From CAG-488 sp963625295 (GTDB taxonomy: Bacteria > Bacillota > Clostridia > Oscillospirales > Acutalibacteraceae): a stretch of DNA of 21,565 nt. The stretch is taken from the NCBI GenBank assembly GCA_963625295.1, contig CAVFTC010000027.1, positions 1 to 21,565 on the forward strand, read 5' to 3'. The translations under genes and the position numbers were made by a program. Shown in pieces: positions 13,768 through 21,139 of the stretch (position 1 is its first letter; each line of letters begins with the position of its first letter). The notes beneath the pieces are model-generated. The model made no database searches and was not told the DNA's origin. It was given only the letters and a program-made list of their open reading frames with translations.

Positions 13768-16314
13768 AAATTTTGCAATTTCATCAATTTTCGTTTTGGG
13801 ATTTTTCTCTTTTATTTCGTCGAGAAATCTGCCGATTTTTGCGTGAACGGAATCGACCTCACGCTCAAACTCCGCCGCCGACATTCTCAGAACACCGAAG
13901 CGAACCGCCGAAAGCTGAATCAAATTGTCCGATGTAACGACCCTCACGCGGTCGTTTTTTCCAATCTCGGAGATAAGCTTTTCAATATAAACATCGCCCA
14001 ACTCCCTCTCCTTTGTGTAAACAACATGGATATTGTGAAAATTGAACCGTTCGCCGGTGTTGCCCGGCACCTTGTATGCGTCAAAAACGAGCACAACATT
14101 GTTCCTCGTATATGCGCTGTAATTGCACATTATCTCCATCAGCCGTTCCCTTGCCGCTCCGAGGTCGTTGTCGGCAAGGCTTTTCAGCTCGTCCCATGCA
14201 AAAATAACATTGTAACCGTCAACGAGGACATAGCTCTTGCGCTCCGTCAATTCAAGCTCCGTTTGATTTTCGTCATTCTTCTTCGCCGCCTGTCTGTAAA
14301 GCTCATATTTCGGCTTGCCGAATTCTCGCTCCATGATCGCCTCAAGCTCTTTATCGTCAATGTGCAGATTCCTGCGGTTGACAGGCGGAGTATAGGGCTT
14401 TTCTTTTTCCAGACAGCTCTCAAGGTGCATATATTCCCCGACCCTGTTCCACTTCACGCCAAAGCCGCCTCCGTGAGCGCAGAAAACGGAATCCGGCGTG
14501 TTTTCAAGGTCTGCCTCCGGGTCATAGGCAAGCTCGGCTGTCACCTTTTCGGCATTGTGGCAATCGTCATAGCCTGCGTTTTCGCAATAGAGACGGCCTC
14601 TGCCGCCCGTATAAGCCGCAAGCTCCGAGGCGTAGCCGTTCAGCTCGGTAACGGGTGCTTTTCCCCTGAGAACAGACATTCCTCCGCATTCCTCCGGGGC
14701 GTCAAAGCTTCCCGATCTCATTCTAATATCGTTTATCGCCCTGCCTATCTGCTCGCTCGGCACCTCAAGCCTGAACAAAAAATACGGCTCAAGCAGCTTC
14801 GACTTTGCCTGCATAAGACCCTGACGGATCGCTCTGTAGGTCGCCTGACGGAAGTCGCCGCCCTCCGTATGCTTGATATGCGCCCTGCCTGCCGCAAGGG
14901 TGATTTTTATATCCGTTATCGGCGAACCCGTCAGCACGCCGAGATGCTGCTTTTCGCCCAAATGCATAAGTATCAGTCTTTGCCAGTTGCGGTCGAGTGT
15001 ATCCTCGCTGCAAGCCGTGCGGAAAACAAGTCCGCTGCCTCTCGGTAACGGCTCCATGATAAGGTGAACCTCGGCATAGTGGCGCAAAGGCTCATAATGG
15101 CCGACACCCTCAACGGTGTTCTCTATCGTCTCCTTATACATGACCCTGCCGGAGTCGATGTCTATTTTTACGCCGAACCGCTCGGCAACAATGCTTTTGA
15201 GTATCTCCGCCTGCACCTCGCCCATCAGTCCGACATGGATCTCCTTGAGGTGGCTGTTCCATGTTACATGAAGCTGAGGATCTTCCTCCTCAAGCTCACG
15301 AAGCTTTGGCAGTATCGTGTCTGCGTCGCATTCCGGCGGCAGCACGACACGGTAATTCATGACCGGTTCAAGCATCGGCCTCTCCCCTGCCGCCTCAAAG
15401 CCGAAGCCCTGTCCGTTGTGCGTTTTGTTAAGCCCCGTCAGGGCGCATATTTCGCCCGAGCGCACCTCGTCCGCAGTCGCAAATTTTGCGCCGGAATAGA
15501 TTCTGACGCCGCTGATTTTCTCGTCGCCTATCATCTCTCTGACTCTTATCGAGCCGCCCGTGACTTTAATGTGAGTCAGACGAACGCCCTGCGGATCATG
15601 ACTTATTTTGAAAACTCTTGCGCCGAAGGCTTCGGGATATTCCGGCTGAACCGTGTATTTTTCAAGCGCATTTATAAATTCGTCAACACCCTCAAGCTTC
15701 AAGCCCGAGCCGAAAAAGCAAGGGAACACCTGCCGCAGCTTAATCGTTTCGGCAATTTCCTTTTCATCTGCCGCTTCGCCGCCGAGGTATTTTTCCATCA
15801 GGCTTTCGCTGCAAAGCGCCAAGCCCTCCGCCATAGCGGATTCATCGCAGAAATCGACAAATTCTCCGTCAAGCTCGGCGTTGAGATTTTCGATTATCTC
15901 CTCACGGCTCTTTCTTGCAAAATCCATCTTCGTCACGAAAACGAAGGTCGGCACATTGTAGAGCTTCAAAAGCTTCCACAATGTCAGCGTGTGCGACTGA
16001 ACGCCGTCAAGTCCGCTGATAACGAGGATTGCATAATCAAGCACGGCAAGAGTTCGCTCCGTTTCGGAGGAAAAATCGACATGACCGGGCGTGTCAAGCA
16101 GCGCAACCTCGATATTCTCCGTCGAAAAAGCCGCCTGACTTGCAAAGATTGTAATGCCTCTTTCACGCTCAAGAGCATGGGTATCCAGAGCCGTGTCACC
16201 GTGATCGACACGACCTATTTTCCGCAATTTTCCCGTGCGATAAAGCATCGCCTCGGCGAGAGTTGTTTTACCTGCGTCAACATGAGCCAAAATTCCTGCA
16301 ACGATCTTTTTCAT
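13765..16314 (-). CDS. TetM/EF-G-like translation GTPase fused to a YacP/Rae1-like NYN nuclease domain
   Basis: An 849-residue fusion. The N-terminal part is a ribosomal-protection-type GTPase: G1 AHVDAGKTT (10-18), ERERGITI (49-56), G3 DTPGHVDF (74-81), G4 TKMD (128-131), then EF-G-like domains to about residue 650, including MYKETIENTVEGVGHYEPLR. The C-terminal part (~694-830) matches YacP/Rae1: VDGYNVIFAW with D699, VVLVFDAYKV with D745, VYTKERELGDVYIEKL, and VVTSDNL with D796. Rae1 is known in Bacillus subtilis as an endonuclease that cuts mRNA in the ribosomal A site. TetM-like GTPases also bind near the A site. Tetracycline-protection proteins are usually about 640 residues, so this is much longer. 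The start at 16314 has GAGG 5 nt upstream; 13 further upstream codons read through a repeat end and are rejected. Domain calls are firm; the function is inferred. Confidence 0.88.
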   Translation of the reverse strand: MKKIVAGILAHVDAGKTTLAEAMLYRTGKLRKIGRVDHGDTALDTHALERERGITIFASQAAFSTENIEVALLDTPGHVDFSSETERTLAVLDYAILVISGLDGVQSHTLTLWKLLKLYNVPTFVFVTKMDFARKSREEIIENLNAELDGEFVDFCDESAMAEGLALCSESLMEKYLGGEAADEKEIAETIKLRQVFPCFFGSGLKLEGVDEFINALEKYTVQPEYPEAFGARVFKISHDPQGVRLTHIKVTGGSIRVREMIGDEKISGVRIYSGAKFATADEVRSGEICALTGLNKTHNGQGFGFEAAGERPMLEPVMNYRVVLPPECDADTILPKLRELEEEDPQLHVTWNSHLKEIHVGLMGEVQAEILKSIVAERFGVKIDIDSGRVMYKETIENTVEGVGHYEPLRHYAEVHLIMEPLPRGSGLVFRTACSEDTLDRNWQRLILMHLGEKQHLGVLTGSPITDIKITLAAGRAHIKHTEGGDFRQATYRAIRQGLMQAKSKLLEPYFLFRLEVPSEQIGRAINDIRMRSGSFDAPEECGGMSVLRGKAPVTELNGYASELAAYTGGRGRLYCENAGYDDCHNAEKVTAELAYDPEADLENTPDSVFCAHGGGFGVKWNRVGEYMHLESCLEKEKPYTPPVNRRNLHIDDKELEAIMEREFGKPKYELYRQAAKKNDENQTELELTERKSYVLVDGYNVIFAWDELKSLADNDLGAARERLMEIMCNYSAYTRNNVVLVFDAYKVPGNTGERFNFHNIHVVYTKERELGDVYIEKLISEIGKNDRVRVVTSDNLIQLSAVRFGVLRMSAAEFEREVDSVHAKIGRFLDEIKEKNPKTKIDEIAKF

Positions 16315-16337
16315 AACTACCTCGATTGAATTTATTC

Positions 16338-16503
16338 TAAGGCAATACCGCACAATTTAGGTGTGCGGATTGCGCAGTAAGATTTTTTGTCAGGTTGTAC
16401 AAAAATTTTGCAGGCTTGCTATCGCAAGTCAAGGAATTTTTGTGCAGCATGACGGAAATAGCTTCAAGCAAGGCGTGCGCCTTAATTGTGCGGTATTGCC
16501 CTA
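16338..16503 (+). repeat. TIR repeat element, copy 3 (complete)
   Basis: A complete 166-bp element. The left end TAAGGCAATACCGCACAATT and right end AATTGTGCGGTATTGCCCTA are inverted repeats with one mismatch, flanked by or including TA at each end. The core (about 16384-16419 against 16424-16458) folds into a hairpin of about 35 bp with a TATC loop and several G-U pairs. A second small hairpin, AAGGCGTGCGCCTT, lies near the right end. It contains no gene. It sits between proX and the GTPase gene, opposite in orientation to both, and ends 24 nt before the GTPase start codon. Confidence 0.85.
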
Positions 16504-16574
16504 ATAATATTCTAACAAAAAAACTCCGAAAAGTAAATAAGGATTGCCGTTATGACAACCCTCGTTTCTAATTT

Positions 16575-17069
16575 CTAATCGTTCAATTTTACTACATCAA
16601 CCGTATTTCCATGCTCACGCATGAGTTTAATAAGCTCCTCGACTTTCAGCCAAACTGTCGCTGTGTTGTCGTTCGGGTGAACGCCGATTATTTGCTGCTT
16701 GTCGAGGAAATCCTTGTCGATAAAGGAGTGAACCTTCATCTCCGTGTCGTTAAGCACACCGAGCGGAGTCACGGAGCCCGGTGTCAAGCCCATTATGGTG
16801 AGCAAGTCCTCAGGTGAGGCAAAGGTCAGCGGCTTTGTGCCGTTCTGCTTTCTGAACTCCTTCAGATCAACTCTCTTGTCACCCTTTACGGTAATCAGAT
16901 AATAATTTCTCTTTTTGTCATCACGGACGAAAAGATTCTTTGCGTCACATTCGGGGTAAGGCAAATTGACTTCATCAAGCTCCGCCATATTGAATACCGC
17001 CTTGTGCTCTGTCACCTCGTACTCAATGCCCTTTCGGGTCAAGTAATCATATGTTTCCTGCTTATTCAT
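16575..17069 (-). CDS. proX: Prolyl-tRNA editing deacylase, ProX/YbaK family
   Basis: A 164-residue free-standing editing domain of the YbaK/ProRS-associated family. ProX members (ProXp-ala) remove alanine wrongly attached to tRNA-Pro. Visible features are the N-terminal YDYLTRKGIEYEVTEHKAVF, the segment CDAKNLFVRDDKKRNYYLI with the conserved Lys-Asn, VKGDKRVDLKEFRKQ, MGLTPGSVTPLG, and VHPNDNTATVWL, typical of ProX. Length is normal. The start has AGGAGA 9 nt upstream and overlaps the acetyltransferase stop by 8 bp, so the two are co-translated. Its neighbour downstream is the ribosome-directed GTPase-nuclease. Confidence 0.9.
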   Translation of the reverse strand: MNKQETYDYLTRKGIEYEVTEHKAVFNMAELDEVNLPYPECDAKNLFVRDDKKRNYYLITVKGDKRVDLKEFRKQNGTKPLTFASPEDLLTIMGLTPGSVTPLGVLNDTEMKVHSFIDKDFLDKQQIIGVHPNDNTATVWLKVEELIKLMREHGNTVDVVKLND

Positions 17070-17514
17070 TCTCGTGTCTCCTATCTAAAATCAACTCCAT
17101 TTTCACATGAGGAATCCCGTCCTCAAGAAATTCCTCGGAGCAAACATTGAAGCCCTCACGCTCATAAAAACCCGTCGCATAGGTCTGCGCTTCAATATAA
17201 ATTTTCTCGGGCTTTAGCTTTTCTTCAACGATTTCTATCGCATTTTTCAAAAGCTTGCCGCCAAGCCCCTTGCCATGCTCCACAGTAAGCACTCTGCCGA
17301 GCTGAATTGTTTTTTCGTCCTTGCGAAAAGCACGGAGATACGCCGTAATTTTTTCACCCGACTTATAAAAAATGTGCAGGCTTTCATAGTCAACATCATC
17401 AATATCCTGATAAGCGCAGTTCTGCTCAACAACAAAAATCTGCGCCCTTACTTTTAATATTTCATATACTTCCGTCGGAGAAAGTTCATCAAAAAATTTT
17501 GCTTCAAGTCTCAT
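17062..17514 (-). CDS. GNAT-family N-acetyltransferase, ElaA-like
   Basis: A 150-residue GNAT protein with the ElaA-type opening: FDELSPTEVYEILKVRAQIF, then VVEQNCAYQDIDDVD. The acetyl-CoA loop is in LGRVLTVEHGKGLGGKLL, and the C-terminal YEREGFNVCSEEFLEDGIPH is typical of ElaA. The acceptor is unknown. AGGAGG lies just before the ATG at 17514. It overlaps proX by 8 bp and lies behind the terminator of the permease gene. No clear promoter is visible in the 76-nt gap, so read-through from the permease is possible. Confidence 0.85.
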   Translation of the reverse strand: MRLEAKFFDELSPTEVYEILKVRAQIFVVEQNCAYQDIDDVDYESLHIFYKSGEKITAYLRAFRKDEKTIQLGRVLTVEHGKGLGGKLLKNAIEIVEEKLKPEKIYIEAQTYATGFYEREGFNVCSEEFLEDGIPHVKMELILDRRHENE

Positions 17515-17550
17515 TGTTTCCTCCTGCTTTTAAAAAAACGCTGTTAATAC

Positions 17551-17577
17551 AAAAGCCCACGGCAAACCGCAGGCTTT
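17551..17577 (-). terminator. Hairpin terminator after the permease gene
   Basis: Read on the minus strand, AAAGCCTGCGG pairs with CCGTGGGCTTT through 11 pairs, two of them G-U, around a TTTG loop. It is followed by a short TTGTATT tail. It begins 14 nt after the permease stop codon. The weak U-tract suggests partial read-through into the acetyltransferase gene. Confidence 0.6.
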
Positions 17578-17590
17578 AATATCTATATGC

Positions 17591-19018
17591 TTATTTTTTA
17601 CTTTTCGCCTTGCCCTTTGCGCCCTTTGAGTTGTAGGTAAGAGCACCGACAAGCATGATAACGGCTGCAATGATGATGAAGCCGACATTCTTGATGCCGT
17701 GCTTTGCAATGGCTGCGTAAATGAACAGGCAAGCACCGGCAAAGGAAAGTATCGGCATGATAAAGCGGCGGAACACATTAAGCTCCTTGCCCTTAACCAT
17801 AAGCATGATATAAACGGGAAGATAGAAGGCATAAACACAGATAAGCGGAAGCTCTGTTGAATCGAACAGGAAGATCGAGCCTTTTCCCGTATAGCCTGCA
17901 AACGAAGTAAGGTTTGCCATGTAGAAGTAGAAAAGCCAAACCGCATTGGCGATAAGAGCAACGATGGAAGCGTTCGACGGCATTTCGGTTGCTCTGTCAA
18001 TCTCTCCGAGGAAATCGGGTCTCGGACCGTGATTTCTTGCCGCAAGGGAGTAGAAGCCTCTGTCGCAGGCAAGCGTAAGTCCATTGAGAGTGCCAAGACA
18101 CGAAACTGCGATAAATACAGTCAAAATCGTACCGGCAATGTTACCGAAAATAGTCTTGAAAGCGTAGCTTGCGCCGTTCGGGATAAGCTCGGCAGTCTTG
18201 ATGCTGCCGGAAATTCCGATATAGTAGAGCATGTAAACGGCAACAACAATGATCGTTCCGAGAACGAGAGCACGGGGAAGATTCTTCTTCGCATCCTTAA
18301 GCTCGGAATTGATAGCCGTTGCGATAACCCAGCCCTCATAAGCAAAAACAGAGGTGCAGACGCCGGCAAGGATAAGATGTGACGAGATACCCTCCCTTGC
18401 GACCTGTGTGCTGGAAACAATGTTGCCCTCTGCGTCCTTGACAAGCTCAACAACGGAATTCATGTTATCGATAAGAATACCGTTCTTGATTCCGAAAATT
18501 GTTCCGACAATTGCCATGAGCAGAAGCGGAATGAGCTTGATAACGGTCGTCGAAACCTGGAAATGACCGGCAAGCTTCGGGGAAAGCGTGTTAAGCGCAA
18601 AGCTCAAAATGAGGTAAACAAAAGCGAGAACCATTGTTTCCGCATCTGCCGCACCGTAGCCGAAGAGAGCCATTGTGTACCTCGCCGAAAGCCATGCAAG
18701 AGCCGATGTCATTGCCGGATAATAAATCGTTGCCATGAACCAGCCGACATAGTAAGCATACTTGCTGCCTACAAGAGCCTCGGAATAGTCAACAATACCG
18801 TTGATCTTCTCGAATTTTGTTCCCATAACGGCAAAGGTGTATGCGCTGATTACCATAACGCAGCCGCCGATGAGCCATGAGAGCAGAGCAACCGGGAGGT
18901 CGCCGTTTGTGATGTTGAGCATCGCCTCTGCCTTAAAGAAAACGCCGGAGCCTACAACGATTCCGACAACCATGCAGATAGCGGTGATCAAGCCGTATTT
19001 CTTTTTCAATTCTGCCAT
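17591..19018 (-). CDS. APC-family amino acid permease
   Basis: A 475-residue integral membrane transporter with about 12 hydrophobic segments. It begins with the APC hallmark (KYGLITAICMVVGIVVGSGV, then FFKAEAM), where the GSG-containing broken helix 1 binds substrate. The segment ICTSVFAYEGW-like region (VCTSVFAYEGWVIATAINSE) matches helix 6 of amino acid exchangers such as SteT/YfnA relatives. The substrate cannot be read from sequence. The C-terminal tail is Lys-rich. The start has GAGGGGA about 10 nt upstream. It is divergent from a LysR regulator with overlapping promoters, which suggests that this regulator controls uptake in response to the substrate or a product. Confidence 0.9.
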   Translation of the reverse strand: MAELKKKYGLITAICMVVGIVVGSGVFFKAEAMLNITNGDLPVALLSWLIGGCVMVISAYTFAVMGTKFEKINGIVDYSEALVGSKYAYYVGWFMATIYYPAMTSALAWLSARYTMALFGYGAADAETMVLAFVYLILSFALNTLSPKLAGHFQVSTTVIKLIPLLLMAIVGTIFGIKNGILIDNMNSVVELVKDAEGNIVSSTQVAREGISSHLILAGVCTSVFAYEGWVIATAINSELKDAKKNLPRALVLGTIIVVAVYMLYYIGISGSIKTAELIPNGASYAFKTIFGNIAGTILTVFIAVSCLGTLNGLTLACDRGFYSLAARNHGPRPDFLGEIDRATEMPSNASIVALIANAVWLFYFYMANLTSFAGYTGKGSIFLFDSTELPLICVYAFYLPVYIMLMVKGKELNVFRRFIMPILSFAGACLFIYAAIAKHGIKNVGFIIIAAVIMLVGALTYNSKGAKGKAKSKK

Positions 19019-19079
19019 TTTGGATTTAATCCCCTCTCTGTTTGTCCATAAAACAAAAAAATAAAAAAATTGCTACTAA

Positions 19080-19108
19080 ATTATACAATACTTCTTGCAA
19101 AAAGTAAA
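19080..19108 (-). promoter_or_regulatory. Promoter of the permease gene
   Basis: On the minus strand TTTACT (19103-19108) and TATAAT (19080-19085) are separated by 17 bp. The spacer contains the -35 of the divergent LysR promoter, so the two promoters overlap face to face. RNA polymerase is unlikely to occupy both at once. Confidence 0.6.
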
Positions 19109-19123
19109 CCGACATATTATAAT
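19095..19123 (+). promoter_or_regulatory. Promoter of the LysR regulator gene
   Basis: TTGCAA (19095-19100) and a perfect TATAAT (19118-19123) have a 17-bp spacer. The -10 lies in a perfect 12-bp palindrome ATATTATAATAT (19114-19125), a possible binding site, though A/T richness makes chance plausible. It overlaps the permease promoter. Confidence 0.65.
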
Positions 19124-19165
19124 ATATCTATTACAAAATGTTATTATGTAAGGAATGATAACTTT

Positions 19166-20041
19166 ATGGACTCAGAAAAATTTCATGCGCTTCTCAAAGC
19201 AATTGAATGCGGCAGCCTCACCGGAGCGGCCGAGGAGCTTGGCTACACCCAGGCAGGACTGACGCACATGATGAACCGATTGGAGAAGGAAATCGGCGTT
19301 TCGCTCCTCCAGCGCACAAAGCTCGGCGTAAGACTTTCCCCCGACGGTCAGGAGCTTTTACCGTATATCAAGAGCTTCACCGATTCGGCGGCGGCGCTTG
19401 ACACCGCAATCAAAAACATCAAGGCGGACGACAACAAGGTAATAAGGATCGCCGCCTATTCAAGCATTGCCAACCACTGGCTTCCGGTTATAATCAGCAG
19501 CTTCCGCAAGGAAAATCCAAACGCAAAATTTGAGCTTCATGTCGGGCTGCCGGAGGAAATCACACGCCTTGTTGCGAACAGCGAGGTTGACCTCGGCTTC
19601 ATGAGCCTTATTCAAAACAACAAATTTGACTGGATTCATCTGCTCGACGACCGAATTTTTGCAGTTCTCCCGCCGAATGACACAAATTCGAACGAATACA
19701 TCACGATGGACTTTTTTCAGGATAAGTCTTTTTTCATTCCGACCTACGGTGCGGACGGCGACATTCTGAGAATAATCCGTGAAAGCGGAATCGAGCCGAA
19801 CATCAATTCAACGACAGTTGACGACGCAACCGTTGTTTCGATCGTCAGCCACGGTCTGGGCTACAGCATTCTGCCGAAGCTTATTCTTGACGGAATGAAG
19901 GGCAATGTGATTACAAAACCACTCCGCCCTGACGAGCACCGTGACCTTGGCATTATCGTAAAGTCAAAAAACACAATGCCGCTCATTGTGCAAAAATTTG
20001 TCGCTTGCAGCAAAAAAGTCATAAGAGAGCTTGAGGATTAA
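19166..20041 (+). CDS. LysR-family transcriptional regulator
   Basis: A 291-residue regulator. Residues 1-60 form the winged helix-turn-helix (KFHALLKAIECGSLTGAAEE, then LGYTQAGLTHMMNRLEKEIG and LLQRTKLGVRLSPDGQELL). The remainder is the periplasmic-binding-protein-like effector domain starting near VIRIAAYSSIANHWLP. LysR proteins usually bind the promoter between themselves and a divergent target, here the APC permease, and also repress their own gene. The ATG at 19166 is taken because the HTH starts there. AAGGA lies 11 nt upstream, rather far, which suggests modest translation. A 32-codon longer frame overlaps the promoter. The stop codon TAA is the first part of a repeat-family remnant. 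Confidence 0.9.
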   Translation: MDSEKFHALLKAIECGSLTGAAEELGYTQAGLTHMMNRLEKEIGVSLLQRTKLGVRLSPDGQELLPYIKSFTDSAAALDTAIKNIKADDNKVIRIAAYSSIANHWLPVIISSFRKENPNAKFELHVGLPEEITRLVANSEVDLGFMSLIQNNKFDWIHLLDDRIFAVLPPNDTNSNEYITMDFFQDKSFFIPTYGADGDILRIIRESGIEPNINSTTVDDATVVSIVSHGLGYSILPKLILDGMKGNVITKPLRPDEHRDLGIIVKSKNTMPLIVQKFVACSKKVIRELED

Positions 20042-20053
20042 GGCAATACCGCA
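20039..20053 (+). repeat. Remnant end of the TIR repeat at the LysR stop codon
   Basis: TAAGGCAATACCGCA is an exact 15-base match to the left end of the repeat family. It begins at the TAA stop codon of the LysR gene. No right end follows, so this is a solo end left by deletion or decay. Confidence 0.6.
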
Positions 20054-20080
20054 AAATAATATTAAATTTCTCCTTTTCTC

Positions 20081-20108
20081 TTGATTTAATTAAATAATGG
20101 TATATAAT
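20081..20108 (+). promoter_or_regulatory. Promoter of the gene at 20136
   Basis: TTGATT (20081-20086) and a perfect TATAAT (20103-20108) have a 16-bp spacer in very A/T-rich DNA. They lie 27 nt upstream of the start codon, so the leader is short. Confidence 0.6.
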
Positions 20109-20135
20109 TATTATACAACTATTTGGAGGTTTGTT

Positions 20136-20756
20136 ATGGAAGAGAATAAAAAAGAGCAGTTCAACAGAGTTGACGAGCTTCTTGAGAATACTTCGGCTGA
20201 AAACAGAATCAAGTTCAACGAGGACGACGCAATAGATTTGCTTTCGTCTCAGGAAAGTGCGCCTGTTGAGCAGCAGTCCGAGCCTGAAGCTCTTAATATC
20301 GAAACAAACAGCGTGCCCGAGGCAGACTATGAGGATGAGGACGAGGACGATACCGGCTCCGTCTGCATTATCGACGAAACCTCAACAACGATTGAGCTTT
20401 CCGACAGCACGGAGACATATCAATCCCCGAGCAGCGAAAAAAAGCCCAAGAAAAAGAAAGAAAAAATCAAGTTCAATGCTTTGCAAATCGTTCTGATGAG
20501 CGTTGTCGGCGTTCTGCTCCTTTGGTGTGTTGCTTTCACAGTTGATCACACCATCGCCGCTCAAGGCTATTCTCCGATTTTCAGCGTTCAGACACAGACC
20601 TATGAGGACGGCAGCGCAAGCTTCAAGGGTCTTGGCTACAAGATTCAGTTCAGATTCGACGCAAGCGGAAATCTAACGCAGAAGTGCGTCCCGATATGGA
20701 AGGACGGCCCCAACGACACCGCCGACAAGCAGGAAAGCGGCGCCTCATTTCAGTAA
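20136..20756 (+). CDS. Single-pass membrane protein of unknown function
   Basis: A 206-residue protein. The first ~110 residues are very acidic and probably disordered, with a cluster DYEDEDEDD. A Lys-rich stretch (KKPKKKKEKIK) then precedes one membrane segment (ALQIVLMSVVGVLLLWCVAF). The C-terminal ~65 residues should be outside and contain YSPIFSVQTQTYEDGSASFK followed by GLGYKIQFRF, resembling the small exported domains seen in some Firmicute lipoproteins, though I cannot name the family. The basic stretch before the membrane segment supports an N-inside orientation. GGAGGT lies 5 nt before the ATG. The gene has its own promoter and terminator. Function is unknown. Confidence 0.8.
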   Translation: MEENKKEQFNRVDELLENTSAENRIKFNEDDAIDLLSSQESAPVEQQSEPEALNIETNSVPEADYEDEDEDDTGSVCIIDETSTTIELSDSTETYQSPSSEKKPKKKKEKIKFNALQIVLMSVVGVLLLWCVAFTVDHTIAAQGYSPIFSVQTQTYEDGSASFKGLGYKIQFRFDASGNLTQKCVPIWKDGPNDTADKQESGASFQ

Positions 20757-20770
20757 TACATTGCCCCATC

Positions 20771-20812
20771 AAAGCCATTCGTGCCATTGTGCATGAAAGG
20801 CTTTTCTTTTTT
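20771..20812 (+). terminator. Rho-independent terminator
   Basis: AAAGCC-A-TTCGTGC pairs with GCATGAA-A-GGCTTT. It forms a 13-pair stem with one A-A mismatch and one G-U pair, followed by TTTCTTTTTT. It starts 14 nt after the stop codon of the gene at 20136. A second small hairpin, TGCCACA..TGTGGCA, follows at 20814-20835 without a T-tract. Confidence 0.85.
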
Positions 20813-20842
20813 GTGCCACAACCTGCGCTGTGGCATATCCTG

Positions 20843-20870
20843 TTAATAGGCAAAGGCCGAAAAAATACCC
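20843..20870 (+). promoter_or_regulatory. Candidate sigma-E-type promoter of cotJABC
   Basis: TTAATAG (20843-20849) and AATACCC (20864-20870) resemble the ATA-containing -35 and the cATAC-type -10 of SigE promoters at about the right spacing. No sigma-A-like promoter is seen here. In Bacillus subtilis the cotJ operon is transcribed by SigE. The match is weak and rests partly on that knowledge. Confidence 0.3.
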
Positions 20871-20908
20871 GGCAGAAATTCTCCGTCGGGTAAAAGGAGT
20901 TAATCAAA

Positions 20909-21139
20909 TTGAACAATTATCCATTTGAACGCTCTGCCAAGGCGACGATGGGTTTTGCACGGAGTGCACCCGTTATGCAGTCAAGCTTTGTTTCCGCACT
21001 GCCGGAAAATCCCGTTGTTGCAATGGCATACGTTCCGTTTCAGACGGATACAACCGCCTATGACGAAATGAAGGCGCTCAAGAGCGGTACGCTTTTCCCC
21101 GTTCTCGACAAGCCGTTCATGGGTCGTGGTGCAAGATGA
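20909..21139 (+). CDS. cotJA: Spore coat-associated protein CotJA
   Basis: A 76-residue protein with the CotJA core MAYVPFQ followed by ALKSGTLFPVLDKPFMGRG. CotJA, CotJB and CotJC are needed together for a coat-associated complex in the mother cell. Translation probably starts at a TTG (20909), 9 nt after AAAAGGAG. An ATG 13 codons in lacks a ribosome binding site. It overlaps cotJB by four bases (ATGA). A hairpin with ACCCG/CGGGT arms (20867-20891) lies immediately before the ribosome binding site and could influence translation. Confidence 0.9.
   Translation: MNNYPFERSAKATMGFARSAPVMQSSFVSALPENPVVAMAYVPFQTDTTAYDEMKALKSGTLFPVLDKPFMGRGAR

Noticed and set aside
13750..15048. Long plus-strand open frame (about 430 codons) opposite the GTPase-nuclease gene
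   Set aside because: It is antisense to a clearly conserved gene, starts inside the repeat hairpin, shows no domain, and has a composition typical of a shadow frame.
13765..16314. Plain tetracycline-resistance gene of the tetM/tetO class
   Set aside because: The protein is about 200 residues longer than resistance proteins, has a nuclease domain, and lies among housekeeping genes without transfer genes. Resistance cannot be claimed from sequence.
15064..16329. Second long plus-strand frame (about 420 codons) opposite the same gene
   Set aside because: Also a shadow. The GTPase motifs AHVDAGKTT and DTPGHVDF are on the minus strand, and no ribosome binding site precedes it.
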